A stretch of DNA of 53,469 bases from Acinetobacter gandensis. Its GTDB lineage: Bacteria; Pseudomonadota; Gammaproteobacteria; Pseudomonadales; Moraxellaceae. The stretch is taken from contig NZ_LZDS01000007.1 in NCBI RefSeq assembly GCF_001678755.1, positions 1-53,469 of the forward strand. The letters run 5' to 3'. Numbering within the stretch: the stretch's first letter is position 1; every line of letters starts with the position of its first letter. The notes beneath the pieces were generated by a model. The model made no database searches. It was given only the letters and a program-made list of their open reading frames with translations, and was not told where the DNA came from. This document shows, piece after piece, positions 38,066 through 46,800 of the stretch. The translations under genes were made by a program, and so were the position numbers.

Positions 38066-39109
38066 ATGGAAATTAAAATTTACTTTAATAGAACTAGTGC
38101 ACCCCCGCTATTAGAAAACTTTTCAGGTTATCTCATTTTACTCTCTCCCTCTAATTGGGATGATTTTGGATACAAAACAACGTTTAATATCCATATTTGT
38201 GACTATTCTAAGAACCCTTGTATAAAGAAAAGTTTTGGTATAATTAAAATTGGTCAACTTGCGCAATCACCAACAAATAGTATTTTTGAAACAGAATATT
38301 TTAAATACTATTTTGATTTACCTATCCCACAACGCTTTCTAAACACACTACCAAATAATTTATTTTCTTTGCCAGAATACGAACACTTTTATTTCGATCT
38401 AGAAAATTATTTCTCGGAGGACTTAACTTTACTTAGTTCCTTTTACGAAAAAATTAGAGATATTGTTAAAAATAACTTACAGCATCAGATTCTAACTGAA
38501 AACTTTTTTATTAAATCCTTTAAAAGGACGATGTGTTTTACTACTCAACAAGAGTTTCAATGGTTATATGAAAAAACCAAATCTATAGATATTTTTGAAA
38601 AAAATATATTGAAAGCTAAGCAAATTCTTAACCATAATTATCCTGCTGATTTAGAAGAAGATATTAATATAATGCTACATGGTTTTCTTATTGCTACATT
38701 AGAGAATTATCTTGAAACAACGTTCATTACAACTGTACTTTCATCAGATAGCTTTATCCTCAAGCAAGCTTTAAACGATGGCTCAACCAAAGATTTAACA
38801 TTCAAAATTCAAGAATTAAATAATTGGAAAAATACTCTTAGAAAAAAAGTAGAAGACTCTCTTAAAACAAAATCATTCCATAATGTTCAAACTGTTATTC
38901 CTATGTTTAAGACAACATTAAACTGTGATATTCCCAAAACTACTTGGCTAGTGCCAGCCGTTGAGAAAAGACATGATTGTGCTCATAGAGCTGGGTATAC
39001 TAAAGAACAGAAGAAAATACGAATCTCAAAAGAAGATATCGATACCCTTATTACAAATATCAGCGAGTTCGTTAGGAAAATACAACTTCAAATTCTAAAA
39101 ATAGATTAA
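38066..39109 (+). CDS. HEPN-domain protein, putative RNase/toxin-like
   Basis: 347 residues, not assignable to a named family. The C-terminal part (about 205-347) is helical and carries EKRHDCAHRAGY, in which Arg302-x4-His307 fits the Rx4-6H catalytic motif of HEPN domains. The RHDxxHR context resembles the RiboL-PSP-HEPN type. The N-terminal 200 residues are rich in Phe, Tyr and Lys and unrecognised. Many HEPN proteins are metal-independent RNases in phage defence or toxin systems. No antitoxin or nucleotidyltransferase gene is adjacent. Start at 38066 follows GGGAGAAAGT. The gene is clearly more AT-rich than gatB, which suggests horizontal acquisition. Confidence 0.6.
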   Translation: MEIKIYFNRTSAPPLLENFSGYLILLSPSNWDDFGYKTTFNIHICDYSKNPCIKKSFGIIKIGQLAQSPTNSIFETEYFKYYFDLPIPQRFLNTLPNNLFSLPEYEHFYFDLENYFSEDLTLLSSFYEKIRDIVKNNLQHQILTENFFIKSFKRTMCFTTQQEFQWLYEKTKSIDIFEKNILKAKQILNHNYPADLEEDINIMLHGFLIATLENYLETTFITTVLSSDSFILKQALNDGSTKDLTFKIQELNNWKNTLRKKVEDSLKTKSFHNVQTVIPMFKTTLNCDIPKTTWLVPAVEKRHDCAHRAGYTKEQKKIRISKEDIDTLITNISEFVRKIQLQILKID

Positions 39110-39199
39110 ATGTTCTCTCTCCTTTTAAGAAAGAATTATTAATTTATTTTCATAACTTTATTTATAGAATCAATCCAAACACTTCATATCTAAAACAAC

Positions 39200-39287
39200 A
39201 TGACTATCAAAAAAGCATCCTCCCTCACCAAACTCGAAGACTTGGGACGTATCCAACTTTCAAAGTCTTTCTTTATGCGTGACTTCT
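39200..39287 (+). pseudogene. Possible 5' remnant of a conserved gene
   Basis: The first 29 residues (MTIKKASSLTKLEDLGRIQL, then SKSFFMRDF) look like a genuine N-terminus. I associate the SxxFFMRDF pattern with a conserved protein of unknown function, which normally continues for over 100 residues. Here the frame passes directly into repeat sequence (PHPLAQQCRSSQREK) and ends at 39397. No Shine-Dalgarno is evident. The family memory is weak, so this could be chance. Confidence 0.3.
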
Positions 39288-39418
39288 ACCCTCACCCCCT
39301 TGCGCAACAGTGTCGCTCATCCCAAAGGGAGAAGGAGAAATCATTACCAATTAAATACTTTTATAAAATTAATATTGGAAGTTCCCTCTCCTTCTAGGAG
39401 AGGGCTAGGGAGAGGTTT
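39288..39418. repeat. Intergenic palindromic repeat, CCCTCTCC type
   Basis: CCTCACCCCCTTGCG and AAAGGGAGAAGGAGAAA blocks lead into a perfect hairpin: CCCTCTCCT (39384-39392), loop TCT, AGGAGAGGG (39396-39404). CTAGGGAGAGG follows. C/T-rich arms of this type are scattered as intergenic repeats in many bacterial genomes. No second copy is in this window, so the class is inferred. The 39110-39477 gap holds only this and the gene remnant. Confidence 0.5.
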
Positions 39419-39477
39419 TAGAAAATTATTAATGTGAGCGAGTTTTAAATTCCTATCCCGCAAAGGAGAGCTAATCA

Positions 39478-39870
39478 TTAATACTTTAAAAAATTCTCCA
39501 ACTCATTCGCCCTTTCCGTTGTCATATCCATGAAACAGCCCGCACTCGTTACACGTACAATTGAACCGCCATTCGGATCATAATAAAAGTTACAGTTCGC
39601 ATCCCTATACTTCATCCATAAACGCTGTGTATTTTGCAGTTCTTTTTTACGTGTTGCGCTTAAGGTGTTCATCAAATTTTTATAAGCCTTATTCAAGCGC
39701 ACATCTTGCCGTTTTGTTTCTGCTGCTGTGCACTCCACCATGCTTGCAGTTACACCGCCAGCTTTGTCCATACACGCTGTAAATTGCTTACTCAACGAAC
39801 GATCATCTGCCTGTGCCATTTGTATAAAACCCAAAACAACCATCAGCGCGCATATAAATTGCTTAATCAT
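39478..39870 (-). CDS. Secreted LprI/DUF1311-like protein
   Basis: 130 residues: a signal peptide (MIKQFICALMVVLGFIQMAQA) and a mature domain with four Cys (FTACMDKAGG, MVECTAAE, DANCNFY, SAGCFMD). The central VRLNKAYKNLMNTLSATRKK and LQNTQRLWMKYRDANC are characteristic of the DUF1311 / LprI N-terminal family. Some members inhibit lysozyme. Periplasmic, with two likely disulfides. Its function here is inferred only from family. Confidence 0.78.
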   Translation of the reverse strand: MIKQFICALMVVLGFIQMAQADDRSLSKQFTACMDKAGGVTASMVECTAAETKRQDVRLNKAYKNLMNTLSATRKKELQNTQRLWMKYRDANCNFYYDPNGGSIVRVTSAGCFMDMTTERANELENFLKY

Positions 39871-40106
39871 AACTTTCCCTTTATAAATTTATAGATACAA
39901 ATGTCTTTACTAGGAAGACCATTTTTATTTTTCCATTCATTTCCACACTAAAATAAAATAACAAAAACAGTGCGCATATCCATACTAATTTTAAGCACTG
40001 TTCTATTTATAGAAAAATCTAATGCAAATTTCGCTCTGTAATCCATAAACACCGCCTGCCTATAATTCAACCAAGATTTAAAAAACTAAATGTAATAGGC
40101 ACAAAA

Positions 40107-41009
40107 ATGAAATCAACCATCTTAGCAGCACACCAATACGGCCAACCTGAAGTCCTCGAATTTGCACAATACGAACTCCCACCATTAGCCGCAGGCATGG
40201 CGCGCATTCAGGTTAAAGCCTCTGGTATAAACCCCATTGACGCACGTCGCATGACAGGTGAATTTAAACATGCAGCCCTACCGCAAACCTTTGGTACAGA
40301 ATATGCAGGTATCATTGCAGAAGTTGACGGCTCTCAAAATGAATGGACTGTTGGCGATGAAGTGCTCGGTTCAGGCGGTGCCTTTACCCATGCAACCGTG
40401 ATTGATGTACCACTAGCAAATTTGATCCGCAAGCCGAAAAATATCGATTGGCCTATTGCTGGAACAATTGCAGGCGCAGCACAAACAGCCATGACCATTT
40501 TAGATGAAACGGGCCCTGCTCAATCTTTACTGGTACATGGCGGCTCAGGCGGAGTCGGTTCAATTGTGGTACAGCTCGCAGTAGAAAAAGGCATTGAGGT
40601 TGTCGCAACGGCATCAGCAGCCAATCAAGACTATATTCGCAAATTAGGTGCGATAGCTGTCACTTATGGAGAAGGTTTAGTTGAACGTCTAAAAGCAGTG
40701 CATCCAACACCTTTTGATGTCTCTATTGATATGATCGGCTCGGAAGAAGCAACTCAAACCTCTCTTGCTGTGGTCAAAGTTGGCGGATTTATGGGAAGTA
40801 TTGCTGGTAGAAAATTATCTTCCAATAAAATTCAGCCAGTATGGGTTAAACGTAACACTAAAAACTTACAACATGTCGTTGATGGTATTGCTGACGGCCG
40901 TTTCACTTGGACAGTCAGCCGTGAATATGCATTTAAGGATGCGCAGCAAGCCTATAGTGATATTTTAGAAGGTCATACCAAAGGTAAAAGTGTACTGGTT
41001 TTTGAATAA
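40107..41009 (+). CDS. NAD(P)H:quinone oxidoreductase-like MDR enzyme
   Basis: A 300-residue medium-chain dehydrogenase/reductase without the zinc-binding Cys set. The N-terminal GroES-like domain has ASGINPIDARRMTGEF and FGTEYAGIIAEVDG. The Rossmann domain has VHGGSGGVGSIVVQLAVEKG. This is the quinone-oxidoreductase/zeta-crystallin type that uses NADPH on quinones or enones. It is somewhat shorter than the usual 320-330 residues. Monocistronic. Confidence 0.85.
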   Translation: MKSTILAAHQYGQPEVLEFAQYELPPLAAGMARIQVKASGINPIDARRMTGEFKHAALPQTFGTEYAGIIAEVDGSQNEWTVGDEVLGSGGAFTHATVIDVPLANLIRKPKNIDWPIAGTIAGAAQTAMTILDETGPAQSLLVHGGSGGVGSIVVQLAVEKGIEVVATASAANQDYIRKLGAIAVTYGEGLVERLKAVHPTPFDVSIDMIGSEEATQTSLAVVKVGGFMGSIAGRKLSSNKIQPVWVKRNTKNLQHVVDGIADGRFTWTVSREYAFKDAQQAYSDILEGHTKGKSVLVFE

Positions 41010-41025
41010 TTATTAGCTAATCCAT

Positions 41026-41061
41026 AATGTAAATGAGCGCTAAACAGCGCTCATTTACATC
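41026..41061 (+). terminator. Strong hairpin after quinone oxidoreductase
   Basis: Inverted repeat TGTAAATGAGCGCT and its complement around AAAC, about 20 bp past the stop. No long T-run follows on either strand, so termination is probable but not certain. Confidence 0.65.
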
Positions 41062-41101
41062 ATTATTTAACTTAAAAATATGTATTTCAAATTTAAAAAC
41101 C

Positions 41102-41620
41102 TTATCGAGTAATACCCAATTTATTCCAAATTTCTGGGGTTAAAAATTTAGTCACCAATTTATTCAAATCGACATAACGCAGTACGCCTTGTAATTGTTG
41201 TTTAATTTCAGGCGTCTTTAAAATTTCATCCCCTGTGATACTACCAAGCTCTTGAAAACTATCACCCACAGCCTGTAGACCATCAGCTTTAATCACGGCC
41301 TGCGTTTGTGTAGAACATTGCTCCACCAAAATTCGCTGCATCACTTGCGCTAAATTTTTATCGAGTTGCGTTTTTTGCGCATCACTGACATTACTGTATT
41401 GTTTTAAATCTGGATGCGCTGCCAAGGCAGAAAAGGTCCATTGCAAAACCGTGGTTTTATCTGCGGCAGTGGTCGATTTCAATAAACATTGACTAAGCTG
41501 ATCGACAGTAGGACTCGCCAAACTCACCTGAGTTGACCCGAGCATGATGAGCGTCAATAAAGCTAAACCTGCAGGTCGTGAAAAACGTAGATGTAATTTT
41601 TTAGATAAACCGTAAGCCAT
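41102..41620 (-). CDS. Exported protein of unknown function
   Basis: 172 residues. Signal-like N-terminus MAYGLSKKLHLRFSRPAGLA then LLTLIMLGSTQVSLA, probably cut before SPTVDQ. The mature part is mainly helical, with two Cys (LSQCLL, VEQCST) that could pair. No family recognised. The ATG at 41620 has GGGAG upstream; a longer frame reaches 41695 but begins before the signal peptide. It lies 75 bp downstream of the 281-residue unknown gene on the same strand. Confidence 0.65.
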   Translation of the reverse strand: MAYGLSKKLHLRFSRPAGLALLTLIMLGSTQVSLASPTVDQLSQCLLKSTTAADKTTVLQWTFSALAAHPDLKQYSNVSDAQKTQLDKNLAQVMQRILVEQCSTQTQAVIKADGLQAVGDSFQELGSITGDEILKTPEIKQQLQGVLRYVDLNKLVTKFLTPEIWNKLGITR

Positions 41621-41695
41621 AGACCAAACTCCCAAAACTTGAGTCACCTTTGTATCATGAAGTGCTGTATTTGCTGTTTGGTCTATGTAACTCAA

Positions 41696-42541
41696 CTATT
41701 CATTTTTGCTAGTCGGTGCATAGATGAGAGGATGAATTGTTGGCCTTCTATTCCAATACCAGTAAAAATATCCATGGGTATCGAGCAAACTATGGGTGGT
41801 CAATGTCGATTTATTGCTATCACCTCGCCAACATGCAAGTGCTGCATTACGGTTATTATGTAGGTCAATAAACTCAGGATTCGAATATTTGGGTTTCGCA
41901 GGAATGTATAAAGCATCTCCCGGATTGACCCATAAATCTGCCAAGTAAATCTTGCCAAGATTTGGGAAAAAACGCCCAACGGAGATGACCAGTGGCATTT
42001 GATCTTGATCTGTCGCGCAAAAAATATGCGGAAAGTCGTGATGTTCTAAATCAGTAGCCACAAAAGGAAATAAGGTTTTTCCACTACAGTCAGGCTTACC
42101 GCCATCTAGATAGGCAAAACAATGACCTGCCATTATGCCGTATTCATAATGAATTTCTGACAGTCGTTTTTGATTTGAATGAATCTGAATCGCTTCACCT
42201 GCCTGAACTAAGGTGATACCGAAAGCTGCCGCGGTTTCTTTGCTTGCCACCAATGGCATAAACTCGAAGTGCCGCCCTTCAAATTCAAGCTCCGTTTGCT
42301 CCCCCCAATTGGTAATTTTAGTCGAAATCTCGGAAGGTACATCGTAGGGATTTCCCATCGTCATTTTCGCATTGGTGGCTGACTCTGTAATTAAATGAAT
42401 CCCCGCCCCAAGTGACGCTAGATATATTGGATGCCCTCGATCATTCAAAAAGAAAGGTGTTTGCTCGATATTGACTGTAATCTCTGTCAATTCTCGGTCA
42501 AATAATGGTGCATTAAAATAAGTTTCATTTACTGAACTCAT
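41696..42541 (-). CDS. Protein of unknown function, 281 residues
   Basis: No signal peptide and no helix long enough to span a membrane. It is rich in aromatic and His residues, with segments EGRHFEFMPL, YEYGIMAGHCFAYLDGGKPD, LEHHDFPHIFCATDQDQMP and FYWYWNRRPTIHPL. The composition is beta-rich. I do not recognise a family, and His/Asp clusters alone do not prove metal binding. It is followed by the exported 172-residue gene and could form a two-gene unit with it. The start at 42541 is an ATG. Confidence 0.65.
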   Translation of the reverse strand: MSSVNETYFNAPLFDRELTEITVNIEQTPFFLNDRGHPIYLASLGAGIHLITESATNAKMTMGNPYDVPSEISTKITNWGEQTELEFEGRHFEFMPLVASKETAAAFGITLVQAGEAIQIHSNQKRLSEIHYEYGIMAGHCFAYLDGGKPDCSGKTLFPFVATDLEHHDFPHIFCATDQDQMPLVISVGRFFPNLGKIYLADLWVNPGDALYIPAKPKYSNPEFIDLHNNRNAALACWRGDSNKSTLTTHSLLDTHGYFYWYWNRRPTIHPLIYAPTSKNE

Positions 42542-42589
42542 GGTTTTTCCTTATTATTTTTAAAACTTTATCTGAGTACATCATTGGAT

Positions 42590-42628
42590 CAGGATAAAAG
42601 CTTATTTCCCCAAATGGCTTTTATCCTG
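42590..42628 (-). terminator. Perfect 12-bp inverted repeat after lipoprotein gene
   Basis: CAGGATAAAAGC (42590-42601) and GCTTTTATCCTG (42617-42628) around a 15-nt loop, directly past the lipoprotein stop codon. No T-run follows on the minus strand, so it may be an attenuating or mRNA-stabilising hairpin instead of a classical terminator. Confidence 0.5.
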
Positions 42629-42635
42629 TTGACGT

Positions 42636-43607
42636 TTATTTCATACGATTCAACATATTTTTTGCCCCTGCATGGTTATAGTTGGTCGCTAAGTTTTGTA
42701 GGATGCCTTTTGCTCTTGCATTGGCGTTTGGATAACTTTTGCTATAAGCAGGCACTGATGTTAAGCATTTTGCAACGAGCATGCCTGATTCAGCATAGGC
42801 TCTATTGGCATTTGCACCATTTAATTTGCCATAGCTATAAGCGCGCTGTGCATTATTACAAGCGGTGACTTGGTTTTTACCCGCATTTAAGTCACGTCGT
42901 GCATTCACATACAGGCGCATTTGTATCTGCTGCGATGTTTCTGCAACTGGCTTCGCCGCTGGTTTATTTTCAGGCTCTTTGGCTTTAGCTTCTTTTTTAG
43001 TCTCTACTTCTTTTTTTGCTTCATCTTTCGCATTGCTTTTTGTTGTCGTTGCCTTTGCTTTGCTTGATGTTACTTTTTTAGCTACGTTTTCTTCTTGTTT
43101 ATTATAATTTTTGCGACGTTCATCGGGTCCAATGATTGCTGTATACAAACTGACTAAGCGGGTTTCAGAACGGTCATTTGATTTACGCTCTGAAACGGGT
43201 TCAATAGCAACCATCCAGCGCTGTCCATCTGCCTGACTACACTGAAATACACCTGTACCCTGTTTTATGCTGCTATAGGTCGCTAATAATTTACGACTCC
43301 ATACATTTTTGACTTGGCTCAAATTGCTTTTATTCAGTTGAATAAATTTGCCATTTTTGGCTTGGCAGTAGCTGCTCATATTTTGCTTGGGTATCAGCGA
43401 TTCTGCTTTAACATTTTTCTTTTGTGGCCCCCAATCATAGACGTATTCTTTCGCCTTTCCATTTGCGCTATTTAGCCCTTTTTGATTGATCACTTCTTGT
43501 GGTGAAGCATAATGATTAAATGAATTTGGGTTTAAACTCTGCATGGTTGTACAACCATGTAATGCAAATCCAATACTCCCCACCCATAACATTGCCTTTA
43601 AATTCAC
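42636..43607 (-). CDS. Lipoprotein with charged Lys/Glu/Ala linker
   Basis: 323 residues. A lipobox signal peptide ends LHGC (Cys19). An N-terminal domain (about 40-175) contains SSYCQAKNGKFIQLNK and VFQCSQADGQRWMVAIEPVS. A low-complexity charged linker (about 180-235; KKEVETKKEAKAKEPENK) follows. The C-terminal part has Ala/Asn/Tyr-rich repeats (NNAQRAYSYGKLNGANANRA) that resemble Sel1- or TPR-like helices weakly. The long linker would let the distal domain reach through the periplasm. Function unknown. Confidence 0.7.
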   Translation of the reverse strand: MNLKAMLWVGSIGFALHGCTTMQSLNPNSFNHYASPQEVINQKGLNSANGKAKEYVYDWGPQKKNVKAESLIPKQNMSSYCQAKNGKFIQLNKSNLSQVKNVWSRKLLATYSSIKQGTGVFQCSQADGQRWMVAIEPVSERKSNDRSETRLVSLYTAIIGPDERRKNYNKQEENVAKKVTSSKAKATTTKSNAKDEAKKEVETKKEAKAKEPENKPAAKPVAETSQQIQMRLYVNARRDLNAGKNQVTACNNAQRAYSYGKLNGANANRAYAESGMLVAKCLTSVPAYSKSYPNANARAKGILQNLATNYNHAGAKNMLNRMK

Positions 43608-43807
43608 AGCAAAAATCTCAAAAATTTCACCTCTAAAAAATAGCGTAATTTAATGCCTTTCACAATTTTATAACCTTGATTTTATTTATTATTTTTATAA
43701 ATTTAATCACTAAAATCGCATGCATTTGAGATGTATACACATTTTATTCATTTTAATTTGATGAGTTTCACATTTTATTTGGATCTAGCGGTGTTTATGA
43801 AGAAAAT

Positions 43808-43838
43808 AAAAAAGAACCTCCGAGGAGGCTCTTTTTTA
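43808..43838 (-). terminator. Terminator after large adhesin gene
   Basis: A hairpin of GAGCCTCC/GGAGGTTC type with A-runs and T-runs on both sides, about 20 bp past the adhesin stop on the minus strand. Confidence 0.82.
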
Positions 43839-43857
43839 TTGCTTAAATTCTATTTAA

Positions 43858-46800
43858 TTAGAATAAAAGCTGGTTATTATCTAACAATTCTTGAAGTGTG
43901 GTATTTACATTTTTCAATGTAAGCAACTCAGTTTCAGTATATGTCGAATCAGTAGCACTACCATCACGATCAATACTAATCACAGTATCATTACCAGATG
44001 TATTAACTTTAATATAATTACCAATATAATCACTGTCAGTAGCTAAATTACTTAATCCATCTTGCAATAGAGCATTTACATCAATTCTATCATCCTCTGT
44101 TACACTGAAATTACTCCAAGTATCGTGACCATTTCCACCAGTATTATCATCAGATAATAAATTGAAGATGACAGTATCTGCTACGCCTACATGGCTTGAA
44201 TAACTATCATCATAACGGCTACCTGTAATTGAAGCGCCTATTCCAATATTCAGGTTCGCAGTATCAGATAAACCGCTCACATCATTTACAGTATAAGTAA
44301 AACTCTCTGTTTGACCAATACTGTTGCCATCTTGCGTTGTGTAAGTGTATTTACCACTTGCTTCAATATTTAATATTCCATAAGTACCAGTAATATTTAC
44401 AGAATCCTGATTCTGCAGCAAAACATCATTCTGATAGATATGTCCATTTTCAAAGCGATATGTCTCTGCTCCTTGTTGAATGGTGAAAGTCGCTACATTA
44501 GAAACAATATCTTCTTCCAGTAAATTACCCTCTTCACTATATATACCCTCTATAGTTGTAAAGTCATTTAACGAAGTTTCAATCACTGAAAGTGTCGTAT
44601 CAACTGTAAACTCACCATTATTTGCAGGCGTTGCCCCGAACGCGCCTGTATTAGTGGTTATATTTTCCACATTAACATTAAGGATATATTCGCCCGCAAT
44701 TAAATCGTTAAGTGGAATACTTACCGTATAATAGCCATCCACTACTTGGGTACTGTCAGTTAAAGTTAATATACCGGTTGTCACTTCACCACTTTGACCG
44801 ATAATTGTGTAGGTCGCAGTAACCTCGCCCCAATCCTCAGTTACAGAAGTATTCAATACTGTACCTAGTAATTCAGCCGTAATAGTTAATGTTCCATTAG
44901 CTACAGTATTTTCTGTAATGTTAAAGCTTTCTGAAAGTGTATAAGTATTTGTCCAAGTTGTATTAGTAACCACTGACCCTGTAATCGGTCCATTAGTTCC
45001 TGTAGCCTGAGCATCGACAACTTGTACTTTTGGTAATAACTCACTGACACTATTTGTTTGCGCGATCTTAACCGTTGCATCGTCATCAACTGCATCTACA
45101 GTAATCACACCATCGGCTTGAAGATCATTTTCATCCCAATCAATAGTTGATCCTTCAGCATCAGTACGGATATTGAGATAAGCTTGTGAAGTATTACCAG
45201 CTGCATCAGCTACTGTATAAGTGAATGTATCAACTTTACCCACATCATTAATATTCCCATTACTTACATAGCGATAAGAACCATCAGCTTGCATATACAA
45301 AATACCGTAATTACCAGATATCGCGGTTTCTGTATTATCTGTAGCAATTGGTGTATTCACAGCATGTGTAGTTTCAGCAGAAATGACTTGTGTCACTGTC
45401 AGACCTTCACCAATATCTGCTACATCTGAATCTGCTCCACTCACTAACACATTACCTACTGCATCTGCTGTTGAGTACTGAGTTGATGTTTCTATACTGA
45501 TATTCACACCACTAAGAAGCCCTACATCAGCAATTGCTCTTAATAATTGACTTAGAGCTCCATCTCCTGACGGACTCGAGAAAGCAATCGTATAATTGCC
45601 TTCTGGTATATCAGTAAATTCAATATTTTCTGCTGTCATTACCGTGGTCAATAATGCTGGTGTTAACTGAAGAGCATTTTCAACTGTTGTAACAATCTCA
45701 CCTGTATCAAGATTCACCAACATCAAATCAGCAGAAAGAGTTTGACCAAATAATGCCCCTATTGAGTCAACTAATGCTCTAAGATCTAAACCTGTTGTAC
45801 CATTTACATCTATCGAAACATCTTGAGTGGTATCAGGAGCAACAGTAAAATTAAAGCCACCTGCACTTAAGTCAATCTCTGCTAATCCTGATAATACATT
45901 TGCACCAGCTAGTCCAAAAATAAAACCACTGTCGGTCAGATTATTTTCGATAACCGTGTCGAGTACATTCACATTATTTAAATCGTCATTGGCAAATAGA
46001 ACTGCCTCAACAACTAAACTGTCTGTAATTGTGCTTTCATTGCCTGCTGCATCAATAGCTTGCACAGTAACGTTATAACTACCATCAGCTAACTCTGGAA
46101 GCTGGCCATCGGCAAGTGTCCATGTACCATCACCATTATTCACTGCGGTATAATTAATACTATCCACAGTCACAACAACTGTTGCTGTCGGATCATCAAT
46201 TGTACCTTGTAAAGTTGGCGTACTATCACCCGTTGTATTTGTCACAAGAGTTGTTATTGGTGCTTGGGCATCAATGCTTGTACTTGCGGCTTGAGAAGGG
46301 TTACCAGCAGCATCAATTGCTATAACATTAAGTACTGCCCCATCTGTTAAGCCTGGATTTGTGATTGACCACAAACCATCAGCTCTTACGACTGTTCTGC
46401 CAATTTCATTGTTATTCTCATCAGTTACAACCACTGTTGAGCCCGCTTCTGCTGTACCTGTAATATCTCCTGTAGCACTTACAGGATTAATCACAGGAGC
46501 ATCCGGTGCATAATCATCCAAAATATTAATAGTTAAAGTTGCGCTATCAGTCGTTACTCCATCCGCACCTAATATTGTATAAGTAAATACTTCTGATTTT
46601 CCGATAGATTCAAAATCACCATTTCCAATATATTCATATGAACCATCAGCGAAAATTGTTAAAACCCCATACTCTCCGTTAATGCTTACACCGCCCGTAG
46701 TCACCTCTTGCGGTGCACCGTCTCCAAATTGAATATGAGTAACTGTTGCTAGCTCAGGATTTTCATCATTGGTTAAAACATTATTATCGACAGAGTAATT

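Noticed and set aside
43731..43922. 63-codon plus-strand ORF at the adhesin 3' end
   Set aside because: Reads through the adhesin terminator into the antisense of the adhesin; composition is Phe/Leu/Ile-rich as expected from AT-rich DNA.
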